This document shows positions 1 to 9,800 of a DNA stretch of 49,828 nt, in pieces. The position numbers and the translations under genes were made by a program. The notes below the pieces were generated by a model that searched no databases, had not been told where the DNA came from, and saw only the letters and a list, made by a program, of their open reading frames with translations. The first letter of the stretch is position 1; each line of letters opens with the position of its first letter. Source of the stretch: Microcaldota archaeon (GTDB lineage: Archaea > Micrarchaeota > Micrarchaeia > Micrarchaeales > CABMGC01); contig JAKATZ010000033.1 of assembly GCA_021827925.1 (NCBI GenBank), positions 1-49,828 on the forward strand, in the 5' to 3' direction.

Positions 1-44
1 ATCTTTGTGATATCTCCTTTATCCGTCTTGCCCTGTTTTGCCAT
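1..44 (-). CDS. 5' end of an unidentified gene, cut by the window edge
   Basis: An ATG on the minus strand opens a frame that runs off the left edge and begins MAKQGKTDKGDITK. Only 14 residues are visible, which is too little to name a family. A TATA-like box lies about 34 nt upstream, supporting a real start. It is divergent from the thermosome gene. Confidence 0.45.
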   Translation of the reverse strand, partial: MAKQGKTDKGDITK

Positions 45-72
45 GGGATTCACACATATATATCTAACAAAA

Positions 73-83
73 GCTTTTTAAAG
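73..83 (-). promoter_or_regulatory. TATA box for the leftward partial gene
   Basis: The minus strand reads ctttaaaaagc centred about 34 nt before the ATG at 44. This fits an archaeal TATA box with a leader of roughly 8 nt. Confidence 0.45.
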
Positions 84-154
84 CGATTGGGGGCAGCCCT
101 ACCTGCAGGCGCGCTCAAAACCCGCGTCTTTTTACCTCATCATAGTCACAGAGA

Positions 155-167
155 AAAGTATAAATAG
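155..167 (+). promoter_or_regulatory. TATA box of the thermosome gene
   Basis: The sequence aaagtataaatag is a strong archaeal TATA box. Transcription would start near 188, leaving a leader of about 50 nt. A GGTG Shine-Dalgarno at 231-234 sits 6 nt before the ATG at 241. Confidence 0.65.
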
Positions 168-240
168 ATATTGCTGCCATATTAGTGTTGGAATTAATTA
201 CCGATGTAATTGGTCCGACTACTTATCAAAGGTGTATACA

Positions 241-1899
241 ATGGCAGAGAATCAATTGGGAGGACAACAGTACCTGATATTGCCGGAAGGTGCAAGCAGG
301 CTTATAGGAAAGGAAGCACAGAGGACTAACATAGCGGTAGGATATGCTGTAGCCAGCATAGTAAGGACCACGCTGGGCCCGAAGGGCATGGACAAGATGC
401 TTGTTAGCGAGCTTGGGGACATCATAATAACGAACGACGGCGCAACAATCCTTGAAGAGATGAACGTTGAGCATCCTGTCGCTAAAATAATGGTTGAGAT
501 AGCCAAGACGCAGGACAAGGAAGTCGGCGACGGTACAACAACCGCTGTCATAGTTGCGGGCGAACTGCTCAAGGGGGCCGGAAACCTGCTCGATCAGGGC
601 ATACCTCCTGCAGCGATAATCAAGGGCTATGAGATGGCAAGGGAGAAGGCGCTCGGAGTTCTCGAGAACATCTCGGGCAACATCGAGATATCTGACAGTG
701 AGAAGCTTCAGAAGATAGCGATGGTATCGCTTGGATCAAAGAACATAGGCAGTGATGCTACAAAGAAGTACCTCGCGCACCTCGCTCTGCAGTCGTTGCA
801 GCAGGTTGCCGTTAAGGAGGGCAACAAGGTAAACATAGACAGGGACTTCATAAAGCTGGAGAAGAAGGAAGGCGGCAGCATGGACGATACAGCATTCATA
901 AATGGCGTGCTGGTTGACAAGGAAATTGCGCATCCGGGCATGCCAAAGTCTGCCAAGAATGCAAGCATAGCGCTTCTCGACGTTGCCCTGGAGATCGAGA
1001 AGACCGAAACCGATGCAAGGATAGAGATAACCTCGCCTGAGCAGATGCAGGCCTTCCTAGCACAGGAAGAGAAGATGCTCAAGGAGATGGTAGGCAAGAT
1101 CGAGAAGAGCAAGGCAACTGTTGTGTTCATACAGAAGGGCATAGACGATGTCGCGCAGCACTACCTGGCAAAGGCCGGAATAATTGCTGTAAGAAGGGTG
1201 AAGAAGAGCGACATGGAGAAGCTAGCAAAGGCTACTGGCGCAAGGCTTGTAACAAGTCTGGACGATCTAACTCAGAATGACCTTGGTTTTGCCGGACTTG
1301 TCGAGGAGCGCAAGGTCTCCGGAGAGCAGATGATCTTCGTGGAGAAGTGCAAAGACCCTAAGAGCGTAACCATCTTCGTAAGGGGCGGTACAAAACAGAC
1401 CGTTGATGAAGTGGAGCGCGCACTAACAGATGTCCTCGGAGCTCTCTCAAGTGCAATAGAGGAGGGCAAATACGTCACAGGCGGAGGAAGCACCGAGATA
1501 GACGTTTCGACAAAGCTCAGAGACTACGCCACAGATGTTGGTGGAAGGGAGCAGCTTGCAATACAGGCTTTCGCAGACTCTCTCGAGATAGTACCAAAGT
1601 CTCTGGCAGAGAGCGCAGGCATGGATCCTATAGACACTCTCGTGCAACTCAGGAGCAAGCATAAGAACAAGGAAGGCAGGAGCTACGGCATAGATGTCTA
1701 CAAGAACGCAATAGGGGACATGGAGAAGCTTGGCGTAATCGAGCCTCTCAAGGTAAAGGTGCAGGCCTTAACCAGCGCCACCGACGCGGCCGCATCGATA
1801 CTCAGGATAGATGACATGATAAGCTCGAAAGGCAGGGGCGGCGGACCCGGAGGCATGCCTCCAGGAGGCCCTGGCGGAATGGGCGGTATGGAAGATTGA
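241..1899 (+). CDS. thsA: Thermosome subunit (group II chaperonin)
   Basis: This is a 552-residue subunit of the archaeal cytosolic chaperonin, which folds proteins in an ATP-driven double ring. The nucleotide-binding signatures are visible: LGPKGMD at about residues 45-51, NDGATI near 65-70 and GDGTTT near 96-101. The C-terminus is the usual Gly/Met-rich tail. The track starts at GTG 232, but I prefer ATG 241 because GGTG lies 6 nt upstream and the protein then begins MAENQ, as family members often do. It has its own promoter and an 8-bp hairpin directly at its stop. No second subunit is in the window. Confidence 0.97.
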   Translation: MAENQLGGQQYLILPEGASRLIGKEAQRTNIAVGYAVASIVRTTLGPKGMDKMLVSELGDIIITNDGATILEEMNVEHPVAKIMVEIAKTQDKEVGDGTTTAVIVAGELLKGAGNLLDQGIPPAAIIKGYEMAREKALGVLENISGNIEISDSEKLQKIAMVSLGSKNIGSDATKKYLAHLALQSLQQVAVKEGNKVNIDRDFIKLEKKEGGSMDDTAFINGVLVDKEIAHPGMPKSAKNASIALLDVALEIEKTETDARIEITSPEQMQAFLAQEEKMLKEMVGKIEKSKATVVFIQKGIDDVAQHYLAKAGIIAVRRVKKSDMEKLAKATGARLVTSLDDLTQNDLGFAGLVEERKVSGEQMIFVEKCKDPKSVTIFVRGGTKQTVDEVERALTDVLGALSSAIEEGKYVTGGGSTEIDVSTKLRDYATDVGGREQLAIQAFADSLEIVPKSLAESAGMDPIDTLVQLRSKHKNKEGRSYGIDVYKNAIGDMEKLGVIEPLKVKVQALTSATDAAASILRIDDMISSKGRGGGPGGMPPGGPGGMGGMED

Positions 1900-1918
1900 A
1901 GGATAGTATTTATCCTTC
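1898..1918 (+). other. Perfect 8-bp hairpin at the thermosome stop
   Basis: gaaggata and tatccttc pair perfectly around a 5-nt loop, beginning inside the stop codon. It could be a 3' stabilising hairpin for the thermosome mRNA. Its loop and 3' arm (gtatttatc) may also act as the TATA box for adkA, whose ATG is about 40 nt downstream. Confidence 0.4.
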
Positions 1919-1948
1919 AAATCCGCTTCCTAAGCGCTGCGTGTTCAA

Positions 1949-2524
1949 ATGGCCAAGATAATCGTCACAGGGACCCCTGGATCAGGAAAGAGTACGGTAC
2001 TTGCAAAGCTATCGGGGATAGAGATAGTTACCTTCTCCAGCGAGCTTCTAAAGCTGCTTGCTGAACGTGGCATAACCGACAGGGACCAGGTTAGACGGGT
2101 GCCATACCCTGTCACTGTAGAGATAAGGAGGAAGGCAATAGAGAAGCTAAACTCGATGAATGGCGACATGCTGATAGACACGCATGCCAGCGTAAAGAAG
2201 GGGATAAGGTACATTCCAGGGTTCTCCACTGCTGACCTCGGTGTAATGGAGGATGTTAAAGGCATAATCTACATAGATGCGCACGCCAATGACATATTGC
2301 TCAGGCGCATACTGGACAAGACCCGGAAGCGCGATGCAGATTCAGAAGAGGAGATCAAGGAGCAGAGGAGGATAAACGCGGCCCTTGTGGCATCGTACGC
2401 ACTCTACCTTGACGTTCCGATGTATATAATAATGAACCGCCAGGACATGATAGAGAAAGCGGTTGAAGACACCAAGAAAGCGATAAACGATGCCCTTGGC
2501 AAAGGGGAGTTCATGTTCGAATGA
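1949..2524 (+). CDS. adkA: Archaeal adenylate kinase (AdkA)
   Basis: This 191-residue enzyme interconverts ATP + AMP and 2 ADP. It is of the archaeal type, distinct from bacterial Adk. The P-loop GTPGSGKST occupies residues 8-16. The segment IDTHASVKKG and the later EEEIKEQRRINAALVASYA match the archaeal family pattern. In many archaea adkA sits with secY, the EMC3-like DUF106 gene, L34e, cmk and L14e. Here all but secY follow on the same strand, which supports the assignment. The reading frame is intact and of usual length. Confidence 0.95.
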   Translation: MAKIIVTGTPGSGKSTVLAKLSGIEIVTFSSELLKLLAERGITDRDQVRRVPYPVTVEIRRKAIEKLNSMNGDMLIDTHASVKKGIRYIPGFSTADLGVMEDVKGIIYIDAHANDILLRRILDKTRKRDADSEEEIKEQRRINAALVASYALYLDVPMYIIMNRQDMIEKAVEDTKKAINDALGKGEFMFE

Positions 2525-2582
2525 CCGCAAGGTTAAAGAATCTGAAACACCAAGGGTTATTCATAATAAACGGGCAGTACAA

Positions 2583-3059
2583 ATGGACATACTACTAGTA
2601 GAGTTGGTTGCAGCCGCTTTTGCATATGCTGCATTCTCAATAACACTGCAGCGCAAGCTATCGAATATCGACAAGATGTACGAGATAAGGGCAACGATGA
2701 ACACGAAGACCAAGGATCTCATGCGCATGGCCAAGGAGAAGGCTGACAAGGCCACGATCGATGCTGCACAGAAGGAGCTGGCACAGCTTAGCATGGACAG
2801 CATGAAGAATCAGATGAAGCCGATGCTCATAGTGCTTCCAGTATTCTTCCTTATCTACTATGTACTGCTTCCTATGGGTTTTGCACCGAAGCTCACCCTG
2901 CAGATTCTTTCCTTTACGCTCGGATATCAGCAGGTGTTCATACTCGCCGCATTCGTCTCTGGACTGGTGCTCTCAACGTTGATGTCGATGCGGGACAGGA
3001 AGAGGCTCAGGAGCAAGTACGATTTCGGGCTGCTGCAGCCATCGCTCAAGCAGCAATAG
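2583..3059 (+). CDS. DUF106/EMC3-like membrane insertase (YidC/Oxa1 superfamily)
   Basis: This 158-residue protein resembles the archaeal DUF106 family, which is related to YidC, Oxa1 and EMC3 and helps insert membrane proteins. A first membrane segment spans about residues 3-20. A charged coiled-coil-like cytosolic stretch runs from about 25 to 75, and two more membrane segments lie near 82-103 and 115-137. The track starts at 2490 inside adkA. ATG 2583 is preferred because MDILLVELV opens directly into the first membrane segment. Neighbours match the conserved archaeal order (adk before, L34e after). Confidence 0.85.
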   Translation: MDILLVELVAAAFAYAAFSITLQRKLSNIDKMYEIRATMNTKTKDLMRMAKEKADKATIDAAQKELAQLSMDSMKNQMKPMLIVLPVFFLIYYVLLPMGFAPKLTLQILSFTLGYQQVFILAAFVSGLVLSTLMSMRDRKRLRSKYDFGLLQPSLKQQ

Positions 3060-3109
3060 ATAAATACTTTCCTAAAGATAAAGAATATGCTTACACTTAG
3101 GTGTTTTAT

Positions 3110-3436
3110 TTGCCAAAGCCAATGCACAGGTCTACCAGTTTCAGGCGCCTCCATAGGGTGACTCCATCAGGAAGGAAGGTTATTCATTTCGAAAGAAAAC
3201 CGGCAGCAATCCCGCACTGCGCAATATGCGGAAGCGAACTCAATGGCATATCAAGGAGCCGGAACTCAAAAGGCAGGACTCTTAGGAGCAATTCACGCAT
3301 ATTCGGCGGAGTCCTCTGTTCCGGCTGTTCTAGCGAGGTAATAAAGTCAGCAAGCAGGATAGAGCACGGAGAAATGAAGCTCAATGACATAAGCATAAGG
3401 CAGAGGGCCTATGTGCTTCAGATGATCTCTCATTAG
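3110..3436 (+). CDS. rpl34e: Large-subunit ribosomal protein L34e, TTG start
   Basis: The protein begins PKPMHRSTSFRRL and continues with GRKVIHFERK, as expected for archaeal/eukaryotic L34e. Two cysteine pairs, CAICG and CSGC, form the usual zinc ribbon. The track uses GTG 3101. I prefer TTG 3110 because GGTG at 3100-3103 is then spaced 6 nt from the start, exactly as at the thermosome, and the N-terminus matches the family. A TATA-like agataaatac at about 3057-3066 could serve it. It is 108 residues, somewhat longer at the C-terminus than many homologues. Confidence 0.9.
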   Translation: MPKPMHRSTSFRRLHRVTPSGRKVIHFERKPAAIPHCAICGSELNGISRSRNSKGRTLRSNSRIFGGVLCSGCSSEVIKSASRIEHGEMKLNDISIRQRAYVLQMISH

Positions 3437-3445
3437 GATGGAAGA

Positions 3446-4252
3446 ATGTCCGGAGTAGACATAGGCAGTACCGTCACTGATTCTATAAAAACGCCTTTTA
3501 AAGACAGTACGCTGCTGATGATCGGGATTGTGCTTGCCTTAATCTCCGTATTGCAAGTCATTGCACTTGCCGTTATTGGAGTATCTTCACCGTTTAAAGT
3601 CGCGGGGAATCCTTTCGTATCCATGCTCACGATCTTTCTTGTTTCGCTGCCCTTTTCGTTGATCACGATATTCTTCGCCATAACGGCGTATTTCAGGGCA
3701 TGGCACGGCAACTCCATCTCGCTTGCGCAGGCAATTGCCTCTGCAGCCGGAAGGTATCTAAGCGCGCTTGCTACGAGCATACTCTTCTTGATAGTCTCAG
3801 TTGTTCCTCTGGCCATAATACTAATACTCGTACTGGCCACAAATTCACATTCTGCCGTAGCGTTGCTATTCGAGCTCCTCTCCGCGATCTACACCTTTTA
3901 TATGATTGTTAGACTTTCGATAGGACTGTCTTATTCGATTATAGGCAACAAAGACCCAATAAGCTCACTCAAATCTAGCTGGCACTCAACCTCGGGATCG
4001 TTCTGGTCCATACTCGCTGCCTTTATCCTGATAGGCCTTATACTGTTCGTGGCGATATTAATACCCGTCCTAATATCGGGTATTTCTGTGCTGTTCGCAG
4101 CCCCAGAAGTCCAGTCAGTTGTGCCAAATCTTGTAGCCGACATCGTATCCGGATTCTTTTCAATCTGCGGTTATGTCGCATCTGTATCCATATACGCGCA
4201 GCTTGTCGCTGGGAATAAGGGCCTTACTATAAATGCCGGCAAGGCGCAATGA
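3446..4252 (+). CDS. Multi-pass membrane protein of unknown function
   Basis: This 268-residue protein has about six hydrophobic segments: roughly 22-46, 58-83, 107-135, 138-160, 190-213 and 235-258. Its general pattern recalls the archaeal DUF4013-like/GPDPase membrane-domain proteins, but I see no diagnostic motif and do not assign a function. It begins 9 nt after the L34e stop, with a purine-rich ggatggaag before the ATG. It interrupts the usual L34e-cmk adjacency. No signal peptide or catalytic signature is apparent. Confidence 0.75.
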   Translation: MSGVDIGSTVTDSIKTPFKDSTLLMIGIVLALISVLQVIALAVIGVSSPFKVAGNPFVSMLTIFLVSLPFSLITIFFAITAYFRAWHGNSISLAQAIASAAGRYLSALATSILFLIVSVVPLAIILILVLATNSHSAVALLFELLSAIYTFYMIVRLSIGLSYSIIGNKDPISSLKSSWHSTSGSFWSILAAFILIGLILFVAILIPVLISGISVLFAAPEVQSVVPNLVADIVSGFFSICGYVASVSIYAQLVAGNKGLTINAGKAQ

Positions 4253-4260
4253 TATTAAAC
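4250..4260 (+). promoter_or_regulatory. TATA box for cmk-rpl14e
   Basis: gatattaaacc overlaps the preceding stop codon region and is centred about 26 nt before the cmk ATG at 4281. This fits an almost leaderless transcript covering cmk and L14e. Confidence 0.5.
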
Positions 4261-4280
4261 CTTAACTGCGTAGGTATTAT

Positions 4281-4841
4281 ATGGAAGCCATTGTCATCTG
4301 CGGCTTTCCCTCTTCCGGGAAGACCACTGTATCAAACCTTCTGGGCGAGAAGCTCTCACTCAAAGTGGTAGGCGGAGGTGACATACTGAAGGAGATGGCT
4401 ACAACACGCGGCTACACCCCATCGGGGAACGACTGGTGGGATACCGAGGAAGGGATACGCTTCTCAAAAGAGCGCGAAAAGGATCTCAACTTCGACAAGG
4501 AAGCCGACAGGATACTGCGCGACAAGATAGAGCGCGGCAACATAATAATAACAAGCTATGTAGCGCCATGGCTTGTGGAGAAAGGATTCAAGATCTGGCT
4601 CGAGGCCAGCATAGAAAACAGGGCGGAGAGGATGACTGAGAGGGATAAGCTCAGCCTCGAAGAATGCATACGGATAATAAAGATACGTGACAAGGAAAAT
4701 AATCTGCTTTACAAGAAGCTGTACAACATAGATTTTGGCAAGGACCTCTCTGTATTCGACATGGCGATTGACACAAACGACAAGACAGCCGCAGATGTCG
4801 CCGACCTGATAATAGAAAAGCTTAACGCTAAGAAAAAATAA
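4281..4841 (+). CDS. cmk: Cytidylate kinase, archaeal type
   Basis: This 186-residue P-loop kinase phosphorylates CMP/dCMP to the diphosphate. The Walker A motif is GFPSSGKTT at residues 8-16. The VVGGGDILKEMA segment after it and WWDTEEG near residue 51 match archaeal Cmk, as does the TSYVAPW stretch. It is located between L34e and L14e genes as in many archaea, 11 nt before L14e. A dephospho-CoA-kinase-like reading is possible from the P-loop alone, but the context and the GGGDI motif favour Cmk. Confidence 0.9.
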   Translation: MEAIVICGFPSSGKTTVSNLLGEKLSLKVVGGGDILKEMATTRGYTPSGNDWWDTEEGIRFSKEREKDLNFDKEADRILRDKIERGNIIITSYVAPWLVEKGFKIWLEASIENRAERMTERDKLSLEECIRIIKIRDKENNLLYKKLYNIDFGKDLSVFDMAIDTNDKTAADVADLIIEKLNAKKK

Positions 4842-4852
4842 AAGGAGATCAA

Positions 4853-5116
4853 ATGGCACTGATAGAAGAAGGACGTGTTTGTATAAAGAAATCCGGAAGG
4901 GACGCGGGCAGCAAGGCCGTCGTGACAAAAGTGATAGACGATAATTTCGTCAGTATAATAACGGAAGGAAGGCCTCGCGAGAGAAGGTGCAACGTAAGGC
5001 ACCTGGAATTCCTCAACGAGAAGACCGACGCAAAGGACCCGTCAAAGGCAGCCGCCTACCTCGGGATCAATGAGAAGCAGAAGCCTTCCCCTCAGCAGAA
5101 GAAAGCGCAGAAATGA
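4853..5116 (+). CDS. rpl14e: Large-subunit ribosomal protein L14e
   Basis: This 87-residue protein begins MALIEEGRVCIKKSGRDAGS and has the KOW-like beta fold pattern of archaeal L14e, including GRDAGSKAVV and RRCNVRHLEF. A good Shine-Dalgarno (aaggagatc) precedes the ATG. It follows cmk by 11 nt and is probably co-transcribed with it. In many archaea cbf5 follows; here the next plus-strand gene is an aminotransferase, so the operon is shortened. Its last 50 nt overlap a possible convergent small gene. Confidence 0.93.
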   Translation: MALIEEGRVCIKKSGRDAGSKAVVTKVIDDNFVSIITEGRPRERRCNVRHLEFLNEKTDAKDPSKAAAYLGINEKQKPSPQQKKAQK

Positions 5117-5324
5117 GTAAGTCATTTTCCCTGTGCGCAGTCCTGGCCGCATTTCTCGCGACATTCCTCGGGTCTATTACAACCGGCGCCTGATTCTGGG
5201 CATCCCTTCTTAGCATCCTCTCGATAGCTGGGCGAAGGTCGCTATCCCCTGCTATTACCTTCGCTGTTTCCAAAAGCCTTCTCTCCTCTTTTATGCTCAA
5301 AGTTCTTGCCACAACATCACTCAC
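5067..5324 (-). CDS. Possible small helical protein, unknown
   Basis: The track frame runs 5399-5067 from a TTG. I see no ATG, and suggest GTG 5324 because caatattaatc lies about 25 nt upstream as a TATA-like box. The product would be about 85 residues, charged and helical (IKEERRLLETAKVIAG, then MLRRDAQNQ and RNAARTAHREN). No family is recognised. It is the only frame covering 5117-5400. It overlaps the L14e 3' end by 50 nt, which counts against it. Confidence 0.35.
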   Translation of the reverse strand: MSDVVARTLSIKEERRLLETAKVIAGDSDLRPAIERMLRRDAQNQAPVVIDPRNVARNAARTAHRENDLLISALSSAEGKASASH

Positions 5325-5400
5325 TAAGTGGTTTCCCGCAAAGATTAATATTGCTTGCCTGCAACCCCAGAGTACACATTCATTCCAACCACGGCGCAAC

Positions 5401-5410
5401 CAATATAAGC
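5401..5410 (+). promoter_or_regulatory. TATA box of the aminotransferase
   Basis: caatataagc is centred about 26 nt before ATG 5431, so the mRNA is probably leaderless. This supports the start at 5431 rather than the track start at 5293. Confidence 0.55.
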
Positions 5411-5430
5411 CTGTCTTTATCTATCTCATC

Positions 5431-6762
5431 ATGCGAGTGAGAGTAGACAAGCGGATAAAGGACATAATAGCAAGGGACAAAGCAGTCATGCTCAAGACAA
5501 CAAAGGAACGCTACCCTTTTGTTGCAGATCACGGTTCCGGAGACCACGTCTATGACGTATCTGGTAACAAGTTCATAGATTTCTCCAGCTTCATAAGTGT
5601 TTACAATCTCGGGATCAATGCGAATAGCGAGGTGCGCGAGGCTGTAAAAGAGCAGGTAGACCTGCTGATGCATCCTGCATTCACTGATTTCTATGCCGAG
5701 AGGCCTGTAAGGTTCGCTGAGAAGCTAGTGAAGATGTTTCCAAAAGGTTTCGGCAAGGTATTCTTCTCGAATTCCGGCACAGAGGCAAACGAGGATGCCA
5801 TAAAGCTCTCCAGGATATTCACCAAGAGGCAGTACCTGCTCTCCTTCTACAACTCATTTCACGGAAGGACCGCCGGATCCCTGGCCCTGACTGCTTCAAA
5901 ATCAATACAGCGAAAGCACTACGGTCCATTCCCCGGAGTCATTCACGCTCCGTATCCATATCCGTACAGATGTCCGTTTGGGACCGAAGACCCTGATGAA
6001 TGCGGTCAGGCAAGCCTTGATTATCTCAAAAAGAACATTCTCGATAAAGAGGCTCCGCCAGACGAGATCGCTGCTATCTTCTTCGAACCCGTACAGGGGG
6101 AAGGCGGATATATAATCCCCCCGCAGAATTTCATAAAAGGGCTAAGGGAGATGTGCGACGATTACGGCATGCTGCTTGTCGCTGACGAAGTGCAGACGGG
6201 TTATATGCGCACAGGAAGCTTCCTGGCACTCGAGCACTTCGGTGTGGAGGCGGACATATATACAATGGCAAAATCCACTGCCGGCGGTATACCCTTCGGT
6301 GTTACCGTATCGCGCAGCTCTCTCGGAGATGTCCAGGAAGGCGAGCATGCGAATACCTTCGGCGGCAATCTGCTTGCCATAGCCGCAGCGGAAGCTTCTC
6401 TAGACTATATTAACCGCAACTTTCGGTCTCTCAGGTCAGGGATAAACTCAAGGAGCAGCATTGTGATGAGGCGCCTGCTCGAGATGCAGGAAAAATACGG
6501 CATTATAGGGGAGATACGCGGTATCGGGCTCATGATCGGCATCGAGCTCGTGAAAGACAGGAAGACAAGAGAGCCAGCGGAGAAGGAGAGATCTGCAGTG
6601 CTTGAAGAATGTTTCTACAATGGCCTTATCCTGCTCCCTGCCGGCCGGTCAACGATACGGGTAATACCTCCCTTAACCATATCCATAGCGAGCCTTGAAG
6701 AAGGGTTAGACATACTTGAAAACGCACTGCAGAAGCACTCAAAACGATCAAAAGCCAGATGA
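5431..6762 (+). CDS. Class III PLP-dependent aminotransferase (GABA/ornithine type or amino-acid racemase)
   Basis: This 443-residue protein is a fold-type I PLP enzyme. SGTEAN occurs at 115-120, the cofactor-pyridine Asp is in ADEVQTG near 251-257, and the Schiff-base lysine is K281 in MAKSTAGG. The family includes 4-aminobutyrate and ornithine aminotransferases and, in Thermococcales, broad-specificity amino-acid racemases of the same sequence class. The substrate therefore cannot be set from sequence. The start at 5431 is backed by a TATA box about 26 nt upstream. It stands alone, convergent with the PolD gene. Confidence 0.88.
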   Translation: MRVRVDKRIKDIIARDKAVMLKTTKERYPFVADHGSGDHVYDVSGNKFIDFSSFISVYNLGINANSEVREAVKEQVDLLMHPAFTDFYAERPVRFAEKLVKMFPKGFGKVFFSNSGTEANEDAIKLSRIFTKRQYLLSFYNSFHGRTAGSLALTASKSIQRKHYGPFPGVIHAPYPYPYRCPFGTEDPDECGQASLDYLKKNILDKEAPPDEIAAIFFEPVQGEGGYIIPPQNFIKGLREMCDDYGMLLVADEVQTGYMRTGSFLALEHFGVEADIYTMAKSTAGGIPFGVTVSRSSLGDVQEGEHANTFGGNLLAIAAAEASLDYINRNFRSLRSGINSRSSIVMRRLLEMQEKYGIIGEIRGIGLMIGIELVKDRKTREPAEKERSAVLEECFYNGLILLPAGRSTIRVIPPLTISIASLEEGLDILENALQKHSKRSKAR

Positions 6763-6862
6763 TGAAATGACTGGGTACCGTTCAGGAAGGCTGTATCCCT
6801 CAATCGAGTATCCTGCAGCTCACTGATAAGTCGTGCCGATTATTCCTGTCAGCGCGCGAAAA

Positions 6863-9800
6863 CTAGATGTATCTGCCCAGATTGAATTGCCCGCTCGTCG
6901 CATGTTCCTGGTCCTCGGATCCGAAGAATATGTTCTTGATCTCGTCCCTGACCAGGTAGAGTCTCTGCCTTATATACGGATCAAGCCCGTATCTCTCCGC
7001 AAGCCCTATCGCCATGTTAAGGTACTTCTCTATACCTCCCTTGGATATTGTCAGCAGGAGCTTTCCTCCGTCCTTAGCGCATTTACCTGTGAGAGGCACC
7101 CTTCTGTATTTTGCATTGCACGAAGAGCACCGGAAAGACTGCTTTGAAAACGAATGAAGATTCCCTATAAGATCCGGTATGAAATGGCTTAGGATCAGGC
7201 GCCGCGCCGCGTCTCTTCTGTCTATTGCATATATCATGTCCATGAGCCTGAACTCAGCGTCTACCTTGTCCTGCATTGTCTTGAACTGAGTGTACGAGCT
7301 TCTCCTTGGCGAATTCGCTATTGCGGCAACTGAAGATTCGTGGGTAAACCAGAGATTGTCGAATACGCTTTTGTCCCCCAGCCTGTTCTCGACTATCTCT
7401 ATGTTTACTTCGGACGGATACGGATATGATAAGCTCTTTTCGTAGAATGAAAGCGGATATCTCCTCACCACCTCCAGCGCATGAACCTCATCATCGACCT
7501 CATCAGGCATCACATTCAAGGTAAGTATCAGCGGTGTATCCATCGTACCACCCACCCCTGCAGGCAGGAAATCCCTTGAGAAATTTATAAGCGCATCGAG
7601 CAGCAGCATTGTTGTGTCCTCATCTCCGTCGCAGTTTCTCCTCCTTGCGGTTATCGTGTACGGATGTGCAAATCCAACGTTAGCGTCAGTGAAGCCTATT
7701 ATTCTTCCAAGGACACCGCACGAGGTGTGCGGCGATAAGGTTACGACCAGTTTGCCTATCATCTCCTGCGCTGACACTGCGTTGTAGAATCTGTCAAGCC
7801 CGTATAGCCCCTCCAGCATCTGATCTACGAATCTTGACACTTTCAGCATGTACTCTCCTCCCCTCCTGCTCAGTATCACGTCCTGGTGCCTCAGCTCGAG
7901 AAGCTGTTCATCGCTTGTCAGTTCGTTCCCGAAGCAATCCCTGTCATACCCGAGGCTTCTCAGCTTCTCCACTCCCGTGCCTATCTCTTTAGGGTAGAAG
8001 TGTGTCATCGGAACGTCAGTAGCATCGAATCTCGCAGTTCCGTCCTTGAATATGAAGACTCCGTTCTGCGCCCTCAGTATGCCTTTCTCAAGCTGTTCTC
8101 CTATCCTGTCCTTATTCGTAAGACCCTTCACTCCCTTGACCGCATCGGGAAGCCTATTGATCCCAAGCTTCTTCATGCTGTTGGATACCGCCTTGACCAA
8201 ATCAACCTTCCTCTGCTCCCATGCATTTGCAGGAGAGCTGCACTTCGGGCAGATATCCTCTTCTACTATGGCCCCGCAGCCGGAGCACTTCCTCTCAGGT
8301 ATTGCGTGCTTCTGGCAGTCGTAGCAGAAAGGGCTATCAACTATCCTCTGGCAGCTACTGCATTTGTACCTTGCAAGCTCAACCTCCAGAGAGGAGCCGA
8401 ATTTCTTTGAGTCTATTGCATACATCTTCGCGAGGTTCCTGTCTTTGCTTTGCATGCCTGCAGGAAAAAGCACGTGTGGCGCAGGCTTCATGAGCCTCTC
8501 TTTCGCTTTTTCCGGCCTCCCGATCCTTGATCCTATGAACGCAGATCTCTTCATTATCCTGAATGGAGCCAGGGCGTTTACCTGCTGGAGCACATCTCCG
8601 TCATCAGGGTAAGCCTCCGCGGCACTCTTGGGCACGACCATCACACCTTCCTTATCTGCAAACCCCAGCGATGCGGCAAGGCTCTGTGCATAATCTCCGT
8701 AAACAATCGCCTTTCCAAGAACCAGCCTGTGCGGCACATTGAGAAGCTCAAGCACCCTCTTCACTTCAGGATCGTTCTCAAGCGTTATTTCCTCAATATC
8801 AAAAAGGTTCCCGCCTCCCAGAACTGCTGCCAGTGCAGCTGCGAGCTTTCTCAGCCCAGCGCTGCCGACTCCCTGGAACTCAAAGAGGAACTTCGGGTGC
8901 ACCGGTATTCCGTGCTTCATCGATAACCAGAACGCATCTTTGAACCCAAGCTCCTTGTGATTCACCGGATCTCCTCCCGCAGCAGCAAGCTCGGCATCCC
9001 AGTATTCCTCTACGTAGCTTGAAGGACGAAGCTGGGTATTTGATTTCTTGAAATCTCCGTAGGTAACTAGCATATCTCCCAAAGAGAGGATCTCTGTCAC
9101 CTCTCCTTTGATCTTCTCTGCGGTTTCAGCATCATTGACCCTGAATGCATCCCCTGACCTGAGCTTTACAAAAGGTCCTTCTATCGAATCAACAGGAACA
9201 GCTATGCACCCCTTTCCGGGATAGTCTATCTTAAGCTGCGTTCCGAGGGCTATGAAGCTTCCTGTTATCGCCATCGTTGCAGGGCTAACTCCTTTCGAGG
9301 CTATCCCCGTAAGCCTGCTCCTTCCGTACCTCAGCCTGAAGCCGCCCATGTGGCCTGGATATGAGAGTATCGGCCTCCCAGCTACCAGCTCGTCGAGGAA
9401 GGCCATCTCCTTGCCACTCTTCTGCTTCTCCTCGCTCTTTTTGACATCAGCCTTTATCACGTTGTTCAGCCATCCCCAGTCAAGGCCAACTCCTTTCGTT
9501 TCCTTAAGCATCTTCTTCGCCTTCTGCGCTATCCCTTCGCATGTCACAAGTGCGATCCCTCCCCTGACTCTGTCTGTGACCGGAATCTGCTTCCCGTCGG
9601 CCTTAATCCTTAAAAGGCCCCTGTGGACGCCTACCTCTATAGTCTCTGTAGGCACGCCATCGATGCATACGGGGCAGTTGCTGATTATAGCACGTATGTC
9701 ATCGTCAGGCGGTCTGTACTGCAGCCGTGCCGCACGCGTGTGGTACAGCTCTATCTCCTCAACGGCCCTCTCGACCTCTTCCTGCGTGGGCTTATAGACA

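Noticed and set aside
7600-7700. Intein at the DP2 catalytic NCDGDED site
   Set aside because: The motif is continuous and DP2 has normal length.
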